A stretch of DNA of 64,000 bases from NCBI RefSeq assembly GCF_023205015.1, contig NZ_CP096258.1, positions 2,170,001 through 2,234,000 on the forward strand. The letters run 5' to 3'. Numbering within the stretch: the stretch's first letter is position 1; each line of letters starts with the position of its first letter. The notes under the pieces are model-generated. The model made no database searches. It worked only from the letters and a program-made list of their open reading frames with translations, and had not been told where the DNA came from. The translations under genes and the position numbers were made by a program. The DNA comes from Providencia rettgeri (lineage in GTDB: Bacteria; Pseudomonadota; Gammaproteobacteria; Enterobacterales; Enterobacteriaceae). Of this stretch, positions 8,392 through 17,545 are shown in pieces.

Positions 8392-9991
8392 TCAATCTTT
8401 CACTTCTTAACAGCTATCAGCAGAAATATTTTGTGAGATTTTTGCTGTAGTTCCTCTCTAATAATTTTTCTATTCTATATTAATCAGTTCTTGAAATTAG
8501 CCGATATTACTATTTCCAGTATAACTTCTAGTGTTGGGTATATTTTCATATGTTGATCAACAAGATAACGGTGTTAATGCACATGGAAAATACGCAATAA
8601 ACACATTATAAGAGATCTTTACGACATTTTGATGGTTGCATATGGATTTAGTAAGGTGGTCAGGAGCTTTCTATGCCAAATTATTGATATAAAATATTTT
8701 TATCCACTAATGTCTCATAACCCGTAATTTGTTGTACTAAAATAGAAACAGCTACCTTATGTTATGTAATCGCCAGATAAACTGGGCTTATTAGAAGGAT
8801 TGATTCACTAAAAAGACGCTAAACTATCCTGATAGTAGAAAATGGCAGAAGAGAAAAGCATCTTTTATCGATGACTTATTGTATTGGATCACACTTTAAT
8901 GCACTAAAAGAGCTATTTAGGAATATTCTTAATGCCAAATTTTGTAATCCAGTTCGGTTTTTTACAAGATATCCGTTTTAACAAAATATGCATATTTTCA
9001 TAAGGTTATAAAACAAGAAAATTGACATCTTGTAGATTATAGTTTGTACAGTTGATCCGGTTTTCTTATTCTATATCAAAAATAATGATAATTTTTTTTA
9101 ACATGGGTATTGGCTAAATACTTTGATATTCCAATTTTTACGTCAACAGCATATTGAATGAATAAAGAATTATATTGCGATTTTATCACTATTCCTTCTA
9201 TCTAATTTATTTCCCATATTCCATTTATTTTGAAATCTAGGTTAAAATAGATGTTTATATCGTAAGATATTTTTTTTTAAGTTTTAATTTTAACCAAAGT
9301 AGACTGTTAATATAAAAAAGTATATATACACTCATAATGTGTTAATTTGATATTCAAGCATAATAATGCGAAATTCAAGGTTTATCATTGTTAGATATGA
9401 CATATATTCATAAGTCGCAAATCATTAATATAAATAATGTGTGATTCTTAAATGGACGATCAATAAGTGATGTGTTTCGCGCTTACTTTGCAACAAAAAG
9501 TATCAATATATTAATGAAAATAGAAATCTAATCTAAATGTGGTGTTTTTTGCCGTTTTTAATAATCTAAATATTTATGATTTTTTGTTTTTTTTTGTCGT
9601 GAATACGTATTTTGTTTGCGTTTAAATCTAAATGTTAATCCGTTTACGAGTAAATTAGTGAAAGCTAACTATCAGGTAATCCAATCAATAGATCATTTTA
9701 ATAGCCCTTGCCTATCAAAAAATAAATAAGTGATGAAAAAAACGATTTAATAAAACTTAAGTTATTATGTATCCTCTCATCGAAATCATATAGAGCATAT
9801 GATTATAAATTCTAAATAGGACTAATTAAGAAATATATTTATTTGCATTAATACAAATGGTTCAAAGTGAAACGTAAACTGCAAATCATACTCTATGTAT
9901 GAGCAGATTTTTATTTTTTACTTACCAATAACCAAAACTTAATCAGTTCTTTTTAATGTAAAAATAAATACCCTCATATTAGGAAATAAAA
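8392..9991. other. 1.6-kb AT-rich non-coding region upstream of mrkA
   Basis: No open frame with coding character was found on either strand. It probably holds the long regulatory region of the fimbrial operon and perhaps decayed genes. Visible points are a weak inverted repeat at 8418-8447, a Fur-like match (14 of 19) at 9081-9099 starting AATAATGATAAT, a TTGACA hexamer near 9023 without a good -10, and two related palindromes at 9784-9903. No recombinase gene of the MrpI/FimB type is present. Confidence 0.5.
9784..9903. promoter_or_regulatory. Two related palindromes upstream of mrkA
   Basis: AATCATAT-AGAGC-ATATGATT (9784-9804) and TCATAC-TCTAT-GTATGA (9886-9902) are perfect palindromes around 5-nt spacers, about 100 bp apart. 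The second, read in reverse, resembles the first (shared ATAGAG and TATGATT). They lie 90-210 nt before the mrkA start and may be operator sites; an invertible segment is less likely. Confidence 0.4.
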
Positions 9992-10612
9992 ATGAAGAAA
10001 GTACTACTGACTGCGATTGCAACAACTATTATTGGTTTATCAACAGCTAACGCTGCAAGCACCAACGTTGGTGGCGGCCAAGTTAACTTTCACGGTAAAG
10101 TAACAGATGTTTCTTGTACTGTTTCTGTTGATGGTCAAGGCAGCGATGCCAGCGTTTACTTAGCACCTGTATCATTAGCAGAAGTACGTGATGGTGGTGC
10201 GGATACATTGTTAAAACCAAAGTCTTTTGTTATTGACGTAACGAACTGTGTTGCAGCAGATGTTAAAGATGTTACTAATGATTCCGCTATTGATAAAACA
10301 TTATTAAATGTTAATTGGACTGGCGGTAACTTACTGCAGGGTGCATCAGGTAACTCAGAAGGTTATTTAGCAAATACTGAAACTACAGGTGCTAAAAATA
10401 TTCAATTAGCACTTTCAACTGATGATAGTTCTGATTTATCGGGTAAAATCATTCCTGGTAACCCATCTCAGAAAAAAGTTAAAGGCGATTTGGATAAAGT
10501 TGAAAATGGAGCTCGCTTCCAATATTACGTTGGCTACGCAACTTCTACACCAAAAGATGTAACAACAGGTGAAGTTAAAAGTTATGCAACTTATGAAATT
10601 ACTTATCAATAA
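9992..10612 (+). CDS. mrkA: Type 3 fimbria major subunit MrkA
   Basis: A 206-residue secreted pilin with a signal peptide (MKKVLLTAIATTIIGLSTANA). The mature start (NVGGGQVNFHGKVTDVSCTV) and the end (ARFQYYVGYATS, then YATYEITYQ) match Klebsiella MrkA closely as I remember it. The disulfide cysteines are near residues 42 and 81, and the C-terminal beta-zipper has the penultimate Tyr. Subunits are polymerised on the surface into mannose-resistant (MR/K) fimbriae linked to biofilm and catheter adherence, a property described for Providencia stuartii. It is the first gene of mrkABCD, with a partial terminator behind it. Confidence 0.93.
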   Translation: MKKVLLTAIATTIIGLSTANAASTNVGGGQVNFHGKVTDVSCTVSVDGQGSDASVYLAPVSLAEVRDGGADTLLKPKSFVIDVTNCVAADVKDVTNDSAIDKTLLNVNWTGGNLLQGASGNSEGYLANTETTGAKNIQLALSTDDSSDLSGKIIPGNPSQKKVKGDLDKVENGARFQYYVGYATSTPKDVTTGEVKSYATYEITYQ

Positions 10613-10692
10613 TAAACTAGTCAGTTAATTTCTTATTGGTTTTGGTTAAGTAGGTATTCTTTAGATATTAATTTAAATAGCTTTACTTTGAT

Positions 10693-10720
10693 AAGCGGTA
10701 GGTATACTGCCGCTTTTATT
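10693..10720 (+). terminator. Attenuating terminator between mrkA and mrkB
   Basis: AAGCGGTAG (10693-10701) pairs with CTGCCGCTT (10707-10715), with one G-U pair, followed by TTTTATTTTG. A leaky terminator after the major pilin would keep mrkA transcript well above the assembly genes. Confidence 0.65.
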
Positions 10721-10731
10721 TTGAGGTTCAA

Positions 10732-11433
10732 ATGAAAGCAATAGTATTTATCTTCTGTTTTATTTTTAGTATGCATTCATTTGCGAATAACATTATTGTT
10801 AACGGTACACGGTTTATTTATCCAGGAAATGAAAAAGAAATTACCGTGCAATTAAATAATACTGCCGAGCGTCCTGCAATCGCACAAGCGTGGCTTGATA
10901 CAGGTGATGCGTCAGAAACACCAGACACGATAAAAACACCATTTCAGATCACACCTCCCATATCTCGTGTAGAAGCTAAAGGAGGGCAAACTTTACGAAT
11001 CAAACTAATGGATAAAGGAAGTATCCCTCAAGATCGTGAAAGCTTGTGGTGGTTGAATATATTAGATATTCCCCCTATGGCTAAAGCTAAAGATGGGGAT
11101 AATCAAAATGTATTACAATTAGCGATTCGTTCTAGATTTAAATTTTTTTATCGTCCAACAGGTTTGAGTAGCCGTGAATTAGCACCAGAGCAGCTTGTTA
11201 TAAAAGCCAATGGTAAGAGTATTATTATAGATAATCCAACGCCTTACTATATTACTATTACAAAAATTTCAACGGATGGTAGATCTGGGTTGAATGAAAA
11301 AACAATTTTATTAGAACCAAAAAATCAAGAAATAGTTGAATTAAAACAAATCGTAAGGTCAGGAACTCATATCGTAATTAATAATATCAATGATTATGGT
11401 TCAGATATTGCGGTGAAAACCACCGTTAAATAG
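10732..11433 (+). CDS. mrkB: Periplasmic fimbrial chaperone MrkB
   Basis: A 233-residue PapD-type chaperone with a signal peptide ending near SFA (residue 18). The immunoglobulin-like domains show NGTRFIYPGNEKEITVQLNN, AWLDTGD, and the subunit-binding region with RESLWWLNILDIPP; RSRFKFFYRP gives the conserved Arg/Lys region. It donates a G1 strand to pilin subunits and delivers them to the usher. It lies 119 nt after mrkA and 9 nt before mrkC. Confidence 0.92.
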   Translation: MKAIVFIFCFIFSMHSFANNIIVNGTRFIYPGNEKEITVQLNNTAERPAIAQAWLDTGDASETPDTIKTPFQITPPISRVEAKGGQTLRIKLMDKGSIPQDRESLWWLNILDIPPMAKAKDGDNQNVLQLAIRSRFKFFYRPTGLSSRELAPEQLVIKANGKSIIIDNPTPYYITITKISTDGRSGLNEKTILLEPKNQEIVELKQIVRSGTHIVINNINDYGSDIAVKTTVK

Positions 11434-11442
11434 GAATATATA

Positions 11443-13629
11443 ATGAAACAGCGAGAGTTAATAAATAAATATAGCAATACGCTCTCTGTGACTTGCTTTG
11501 TCACTGCATGCATAGTGCCTACGTTTTATGCTTGGGGTGAAGAAGATACAACCTATGAGTTTAATAGTGGTTTTATTATAGGTAGCAAAGAAGATGTTGA
11601 TTTAACACGATTCAATTCTTCAGGGATTAGCCCCGGAAAATATTCAGTTGATGTATATACAAATAATAATTGGAAGGGACGCTACGATCTTAATTTTGAA
11701 GAACAAAAAAATGGCCAATTAGCTGTGTGTTATACACCAGAAATGCTTTCTAATTTTGGCATTAATATTGAAAAACTAAACCCTGCCATGAGTAAAGATA
11801 GCAATACTTGTTTACCTTTGAAGGACTGGAATGATCACAAAGATGTCGTTGATACATTTCATTCTTCTACATTGCGCTTAGATATTTCTGTTCCGCAAAT
11901 ATATGAACAGAGAGTTTCCCGTGGATATGTTTCCCCTCAATTTTGGGATACAGGTATTCCTGCATTAAATATAGGCTATATGGCTAACTATTATGATAAC
12001 CATACTAGTGGTTCGAAAGGAACAAATAACGCTAGTGCGTATTTAGGGTTAAATGCGGGTTTAAGTTTTGATGGTTGGTTATTGAAACATATTGGAAACC
12101 TTAATTGGCAGCGCCATGGTGGGACGAATTGGAATAGTAATCAAACATATCTGCAAAAGCCAATTGCTGAACTAAAGTCAAAAGCGACAGCAGGGCAGTT
12201 TTATACGGATGGTGATCTCTTTGACAGCATTAGTTTACGTGGTGCAAAAATAGCAACAGATGACAATATGTATCCTGATGGAACGGCAACATATGCACCA
12301 GAAATCAGAGGAATAGCACAAAGTAATGCTTTAGTAACAGTAATGCAGAATAACGCTATTATTTATCAAACAACAGTTGCACCAGGGCCTTTTAGTTTAA
12401 CGGACGTCTATCCATCCGGTTACGGAAATGATTTGGTTGTTACAGTAAAAGAAGCTGATGGAAGTGAAAGTAGCTTTAGCGTGCCATATTCATCTTTAGC
12501 ACAATTATTACGCCCTGGATTTACACGTTATCAAGTTGCTGGTGGTAAAGCAGATTCTGATGGATTGAGAAATCGACCATTCATTATGCAAGGCAGTATC
12601 CAGCACGGCTTAAATAATACATTTACGCTCTATGGTGGTGTTACTGCATTTGACGATTATCAAGCTTATTTAGTGGGTACTGGTGTTAACACCGGCTATG
12701 GAGCTGTTGCTGTAGATTTAACTCAGTCGAGAACTGTATTCAAATATAGAACAGAAACAGGGCAAAGTTACCGTTTCACATTTAGTCGGTTATTTACCCA
12801 AACTGATACTAACTTAGTATTAGCTGCTTATCGGTATTCAACGAAGGATTACTATAACGTCAGTAATGCATTATATGCGATAGATAATGATAAGCGTGGT
12901 GTAGAGAATACCCTAGGGCGTGAGAAAAATGGTTTTAGCTATACAGTGAATCAAAATCTTCCTGATGGTTATGGTGGGATTTATTTTACGGGCCGTATTT
13001 CTAATTACTGGGATAAGTCGGGGACAGAAAAGCAATATCAACTAAGTTATAACAATAACTTTAACCGCCTTTCTTATGGTGTCGCCCTTATGAGAGTTTA
13101 TGCAGATAATACAAATAATAAAAAAGATGATCGTATCAATATAAACTTTAGCTACCCACTGTATTTTGGTGAAAGTCAGAGTGCAACATTAACCTCAAAT
13201 ACGGTATTTAATAATGAAAAATTTGGGTCAAGCCAAATCGGTGCGAGTGGTTCATTTGATAGAGATAATAATTGGACTTATGGCATAAATACTTCAGTTG
13301 CAAATGGTGGGCAAAAAAATATTGGCCTGAATACTGGTTATCGAGCACCATTTGTTAATACGAATGCGAATTATAGTCAAGGCCAGGGATATCGTCAGTT
13401 TGGTCTCGGTGCAAATGGTTCAGTTATTGTGCACTCTGAAGGTGTAACATTAACACCAAATACATCAACAACATTAGCTCTGATTGAAGCGAAAGGGGCA
13501 GAAGGTGCGTCAATTATGGGGGCTCCTGGAACTCGAATTGATGGAAATGGTTATGCAGTTGCTCCTTATGTTAGAGCATATCGCATAAATAATGTTGAAA
13601 TCGATCCAAAAGGAAGCCCCGAAGATTGA
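11443..13629 (+). pseudogene. mrkC: Outer-membrane usher MrkC, N-terminal 728 codons (gene broken by IS)
   Basis: The usher signal region, N-terminal chaperone-binding domain, barrel and plug (YAPEIRGIAQSNALVTVMQN) are present up to VEIDPKGSPED. At Asp728 the frame meets the left end of an IS3-family element, and its first three bases (TGA) act as a stop codon. Removing the element and one copy of the GAT duplication rejoins the frame with the distal remnant at 14863 into an 827-residue usher, about the length of Klebsiella MrkC. The missing 99 residues form the C-terminal periplasmic domains needed for subunit transfer, so the pore is probably non-functional. Everything else in the frame is intact, pointing to a recent event. 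Confidence 0.93.
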
Positions 13630-13639
13630 TCTGGTCAAG

Positions 13640-14455
13640 CTAGGCCGCACACTTTTTCCTTACACTTTCAAACTCAATTGGCGACATATCATTTAATGAA
13701 GTATGAAGCCGAACTGAGTTGTAGTATTTGATGTATTTCTCTACATCAGTTTTCATGCTTTCTCTGGTTAAATGGTAAACATTTAATAGCCATTCATTTT
13801 TCAAGCTGCCGAAAAACCTTTCAACCACAGCATTATCTAAACATGCTCCACAACCACTCATTGATGGCGTAATTCGATTGCTCCATAGCAATGATTGAAA
13901 ACGCTTACTGGTGTATTGTGAGCCTCTGTCGCTATGGAAGATCAAGCCTGCTTTGGGTTGACGCAGGTTGATAGCCATTTGCATCGCTCTCATGGTTAAA
14001 TCAACCGTCATGCGTTTACTCAACGCCCAGCCAATAATACGGCGAGAATGCAAATCCATCACAACAGCTAGGTACATCCAGCCTTGATGCGTTCTTAGAT
14101 AGGTGATATCACCCGCCCACGCCTGATTTGCTCTGGCTGGATTGAATTGGCGCTTCAATAAGTTATCAGCAACCGCATGGCTATGTTTGCGCATAGTCGT
14201 CACTTTATAAGCCACTCGCTGTTTAACGACTAAACCGAGCTTTTTCATCAAGCTCTTAACCCGACAAATACCAATTTTAAAGCCTTCTTTGCGTAGCAAC
14301 TTCATTAAGGTTCTGGCACCAGCACTACTGCGGCTATCATCAAATAACCTCTTCATGCGACGATAAAGCATTAACTCTTCAACACTAATAATCTTGGCTG
14401 GTCGCCTCAGCCATGCGTAATAGGCTGACCGACTCACTTCTAGAACCTCGCACAA
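13640..14455 (-). CDS. IS3-family transposase OrfB (DDE integrase domain)
   Basis: A 271-residue product with the N-terminal HTH_21-like segment and the rve integrase core: WAGDITYLRTHQGW (first Asp), FHSDRGSQYTS (second Asp) and a terminal DNAVVERFFGSLKNEW (Glu), giving the DDE triad. The listed start is a TTG; the real product is probably an OrfAB fusion made by -1 frameshifting at 14536-14542, since the frame stays open from that site into OrfB. It catalyses excision and insertion of the element. Confidence 0.93.
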   Translation of the reverse strand: MCEVLEVSRSAYYAWLRRPAKIISVEELMLYRRMKRLFDDSRSSAGARTLMKLLRKEGFKIGICRVKSLMKKLGLVVKQRVAYKVTTMRKHSHAVADNLLKRQFNPARANQAWAGDITYLRTHQGWMYLAVVMDLHSRRIIGWALSKRMTVDLTMRAMQMAINLRQPKAGLIFHSDRGSQYTSKRFQSLLWSNRITPSMSGCGACLDNAVVERFFGSLKNEWLLNVYHLTRESMKTDVEKYIKYYNSVRLHTSLNDMSPIEFESVRKKCAA

Positions 14456-14502
14456 AACGCTAATTGGAAAGCGCCATTGCTGCTCTTTAATATATTCGAA
14501 CT

Positions 14503-14799
14503 TTATTTCATTTCTTTCGCAAAGAAGGCACTCGCCTTTTTTAAGATCTCACGCTCCATCTGTAAGCGTTTATTCTCTTTTCTGAGCTTAACCAGTTCAG
14601 CTCTCTCATCTTTGCTTAATGCTTCGCCTGAAGTTTGCTTGGCTAGTTTGTCTTTCCAGTTGTAAAGCAGCTTAGTTGTTATGCCTAATGATTTGGCTGC
14701 TTCAGTAACACTGTAACCTTGTTCAGTGACTAGCTTTACAGCTTCTTCTCTGAACTCATCAGTATATTTTCTAGGTTTTCTTCGTTGGGTCATTTTCAC
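14503..14799 (-). CDS. IS3-family transposase OrfA (helix-turn-helix)
   Basis: A 98-residue protein with an N-terminal HTH (RKYTDEFREEAVKLV, AKSLGITTKLLYNWKDK) that recognises the element ends, and a C-terminal leucine-zipper-like coiled coil (about residues 65-90). It is translated alone or fused to OrfB by frameshifting near its end. The promoter would lie in the right terminal repeat. Confidence 0.93.
   Translation of the reverse strand: MKMTQRRKPRKYTDEFREEAVKLVTEQGYSVTEAAKSLGITTKLLYNWKDKLAKQTSGEALSKDERAELVKLRKENKRLQMEREILKKASAFFAKEMK
14536..14542 (-). other. Programmed -1 frameshift site of the IS
   Basis: On the minus strand the orfA codons TTA AAA AAG contain the heptamer A AAA AAG. 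A -1 slip there continues through an open frame directly into orfB (CEVLEVSRSAYYAW), producing the OrfAB transposase. Confidence 0.8.
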
Positions 14800-14859
14800 A
14801 CCTTTGTTGTTGGACTAATTATCCTTCACAAAAGTGTGCGGTGCCATTAAATCAGATCA

Positions 14860-15162
14860 GATATTGTTTTTGATAATACGTCGACACAAGTTGTTCCTTA
14901 TGAAGGAAGTATCGTTAAAGTTAAATTTGGTACTAAAGTCGAAAAGAATATTGCATTTAATGTTATAAGACCCGGAAATAAACCATTGCCATTTGGGGCT
15001 AATGTAACTGATAGCGATGGTGAGTCCATAGGTATTGTTGGCCAAGGTGGAACCGTATTTATTAGTAGTGAAACCGCAAGAATTGCAATTATAAAGTGGG
15101 AAAATGGACAATGTGTATTTTCTTTAGAAGCTGGCGATAGTAAGGAAAGTTTATGTCAATAA
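14860..15162 (+). pseudogene. mrkC: MrkC usher, C-terminal remnant after the IS
   Basis: After the second GAT copy the frame reads IVFDNTSTQVVPYEGSIVKV and continues for 99 codons to a stop at 15160-15162. This is the usher C-terminal domain (PFGANVTDSDGESIGIVGQG). It has no start signal of its own. It overlaps the mrkD start by 10 nt, as expected in an intact operon. Confidence 0.92.
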
Positions 15163-16148
15163 CGAAACAAATTCGCTTGTATATCGGAGTTGGTGTGCTT
15201 CTTACCGCTAGTTATGCTTCTGCGTATTGTAATAGAACCTCAACTCATACGTATGTATTAAATATGCAGATGGGGAGAGTCGTGGTAGACCCTAACTTAA
15301 ATGTTGGTGATACCATTGCGGAGCAAACTTGGGATATGCGTGAAAACTCAAGTGCTATATATGCGTATTGTACTAGAAATACACCGATAACGGCTTCGGT
15401 GACTATGCCTAGTCTAGTTCCAGTGGGTAATAAAATTTACCAGACAAATGTTCCAGGAATTGGTATGAAATTCCACCGAGAAGGTGCGGTGAGGATGACG
15501 TATCCGGACACATTTTATGCACCAAGATCAAGTAATTATTATCTTGCGGGATCAAAGTTTATTTTAACATTGGTGAAAACAGCTCCTGTTACGGGATCTG
15601 GAACTATAGCTAGTGGTCTTTATACATCTTATGGCTATATTCCAAATAATGACCCATTTTTGATTACTAAATTAGATGCAGAAGCCATAACAATCGTTTC
15701 TCCTTCTTGCCAAGTTGAAGGGGGAACGGAAAAAAATGTTTATCTTGACCCAATTAAACGATCACAATTGAATGGTACTGGAACAACTGCGGGTGAAAAA
15801 GATTTTGATATTCGCTTAATATGCAGTGGAGGGGTTAGTATTTCAGGTTTTGCAAATGTTAATATGACTTTCAGCGGTGAGATTCCAAAAAATATGAATA
15901 ACCGACAAGGGGTTTTGGTTAATCAAAATAAATCTTCCAGTGGAGCTGCGGGAGTTGGCATACAAGTTTTAGAGCGTAACCGTAATAAACCACTTATGTT
16001 TAATGAAAAATATAAAGTTGGAAATTTAGTTGACAAGCAAACCAAGTATCTTGACTTAAATTATAAGGCTCGTTATTACCAATATGAGCGAGCAATCTCT
16101 GCTGGAGAAGTTAACTCTAAAATGGTTTTCAATATTACCTATGATTAA
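15153..16148 (+). CDS. mrkD: Type 3 fimbrial tip adhesin MrkD
   Basis: A 331-residue two-domain adhesin, the same length as Klebsiella MrkD. The signal peptide ends about residue 24 (SYASA). The N-terminal receptor-binding lectin domain (about 25-190) is followed by a pilin domain starting near SPSCQVEGGTEKNVYLDPI and ending in a beta-strand FNITYD. MrkD-type adhesins bind extracellular-matrix proteins. The start overlaps the mrkC stop, so translation would normally be coupled; with mrkC broken, both transcription past the IS and coupling are doubtful. No mrkF follows. Confidence 0.88.
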   Translation: MSITKQIRLYIGVGVLLTASYASAYCNRTSTHTYVLNMQMGRVVVDPNLNVGDTIAEQTWDMRENSSAIYAYCTRNTPITASVTMPSLVPVGNKIYQTNVPGIGMKFHREGAVRMTYPDTFYAPRSSNYYLAGSKFILTLVKTAPVTGSGTIASGLYTSYGYIPNNDPFLITKLDAEAITIVSPSCQVEGGTEKNVYLDPIKRSQLNGTGTTAGEKDFDIRLICSGGVSISGFANVNMTFSGEIPKNMNNRQGVLVNQNKSSSGAAGVGIQVLERNRNKPLMFNEKYKVGNLVDKQTKYLDLNYKARYYQYERAISAGEVNSKMVFNITYD

Positions 16149-16205
16149 AGTTTTATATATTAAATTTATTAATAATACTGTTGGCTAATTTTATAAAATT
16201 TGAGA

Positions 16206-16242
16206 AATGGCTAATCCTCATGTAGAGGATTAGCCATTTTTT
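16206..16242 (+). terminator. Strong terminator closing the mrk operon
   Basis: A 14-bp perfect stem, AATGGCTAATCCTC (16206-16219) with GAGGATTAGCCATT (16225-16238), has a 5-nt loop and is followed by a T-run. Confidence 0.92.
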
Positions 16243-16335
16243 ATTTATATAAAAGTAAGTAAAGTGAAAGTAACATGGCATATAATAGCTATGTTACTTG
16301 TATCTTATTTATATGAAATTAATATCTCATATCGA

Positions 16336-16647
16336 TTAATAATGATCTTTAGAAGGGACGATAACTGTTTCAGCTGTGTATCTTAGCTCTTGACTTATCT
16401 CTTTGGATAGTTCATTTTTATTTAATTTTGAATTACTTACGTAACCTTGAAAAAACCATTCAATTGGACAACTTAATGCTTCAGCGATATCAACTAAATG
16501 ATTAATTGGAATTTTGTTAATGCCATTTTCATAACGTGATATTTGTTGTTGGCTTAAATTTAATTTTTCAGCTAAATTAGCGCCTGATAGACCGAGTTCT
16601 TTTCTCCGGTTTTTTATTTTAATACCAATTATAGTATGAATGTCCAT
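16336..16647 (-). CDS. MrpJ-type XRE-family transcriptional regulator
   Basis: A 103-residue protein with an HTH_3 domain (about residues 8-62). The recognition helix region SQQQISRYENGINKIP closely fits the SQQQFSRYE motif of Proteus mirabilis MrpJ and its paralogues. Those are fimbria-linked repressors of flagellar genes that switch cells between adherence and motility. Here the gene is on the strand opposite the mrk operon and converges on its terminator, so it is separately expressed. Its target genes are inference. The 900-nt AT-rich region behind its start is probably its control region. Confidence 0.82.
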   Translation of the reverse strand: MDIHTIIGIKIKNRRKELGLSGANLAEKLNLSQQQISRYENGINKIPINHLVDIAEALSCPIEWFFQGYVSNSKLNKNELSKEISQELRYTAETVIVPSKDHY

Positions 16648-17545
16648 ATGACATCCTCAATTTTATAGGAAAATTATTATTTAATGCACTTAATTTAAAT
16701 TACGCTCAATAGTATATTAAAAAATAAACGGATTTAAAAGTTTTAATGAACATATTTATGATGAGAATCTCTATTTATAATTTGAACATTTACAATATAA
16801 TGACATTATTTTTATTGTGGTTATTATCGGTGAGTAAGTAAATATATCTATATTTATTTCTCCATACAAAAGAATGTTTAAATTTAATTTTTTAAAATTT
16901 TATTTTGTTTTTTTGACTGCAGATTTTATCTTTAATTTAAAATCAGTTGGTTATGATAGGCTGGCAATATTACAGATATAGGTTTAAGGTTAATTTATTG
17001 TTCTGTCATGTTAATTTTTTGGTTTTTAAAAATTTAATATAAATAATCGTGTATTAAAAGCAAAGAAAGAAATTAATAACATCTATTATATATCAATTAA
17101 ATTGATATATAATAAACCTTTAAATCATCTCAAATGATTACTTAGAGAATAGGTTATGTTCAGTATTTTGATTTCATATGTATTCCATTTTAAGTGCAAT
17201 ACTATTTGCGATAGTTTGAAGTTGCCATAACAATTGATTATTAAGTTAAATTATTCGCGATAAAACTATCTGGTGCCTCAATAGGTTAGATGACATCAAA
17301 GGTTTCAATATTATCAAAAAGGATAATTGCCATAGATTTTAACAGCATATTCTACTCAGGTATTGTCATTGCTGAGTATATTGTGGCATGTCCTATATTT
17401 TTTTTTGGGGATTTTGTGCACTTAACATATTTATTTTCCTAGTGTTAGACAAAATTTCATAAGCGTGATAAAGCATAAATATGGGCACTGAAGTATACTG
17501 TATAAAACCTATTGGGCTTTTAATACCAAACTAGCGAGGTTAACA
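16648..17545. other. 900-bp AT-rich non-coding region
   Basis: No coding frame is supported. It contains a 29-bp perfect palindrome (17085-17113) and a looser repeat GATTTTA/TAAAATC near 16922-16944. It should include the promoters of the MrpJ-like gene (left end, minus) and grxB (right end, plus). Confidence 0.5.
17085..17113. repeat. 29-bp perfect palindrome
   Basis: ATTATATATCAATT, a central A, then AATTGATATATAAT. Each arm is 14 bp. It is AT-only apart from one G/C pair per arm. It may be a regulator site or a cruciform-prone element. Confidence 0.6.

Larger units (their letters stand above)
13627..14859 (-). mobile_element. IS3-family insertion sequence, 1233 bp, complete
   Basis: The ends are imperfect inverted repeats: both outer ends read TGATCTG and both share CGCACACTTTT further in, with about 12 differing bases between. 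The target duplication is GAT (13624-13626 and 14860-14862), 3 bp as usual for this family. It carries orfA and orfB on the minus strand with an A AAA AAG slippery site. It is inserted in the mrkC usher gene against the direction of the fimbrial operon. It looks complete and potentially active. Exact ISfinder naming cannot be given from sequence alone. Confidence 0.94.

Noticed and set aside
9784..9903. Invertible promoter switch for mrkA
   Set aside because: The palindromes are only imperfectly related as inverted repeats, no FimB/MrpI-type recombinase is nearby, and Klebsiella mrk is not known to use inversion. Kept only as possible operators.
14857..15111. Minus-strand frame over the mrkC remnant
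   Set aside because: The plus strand clearly encodes the usher C-terminus in frame with the pre-IS part.
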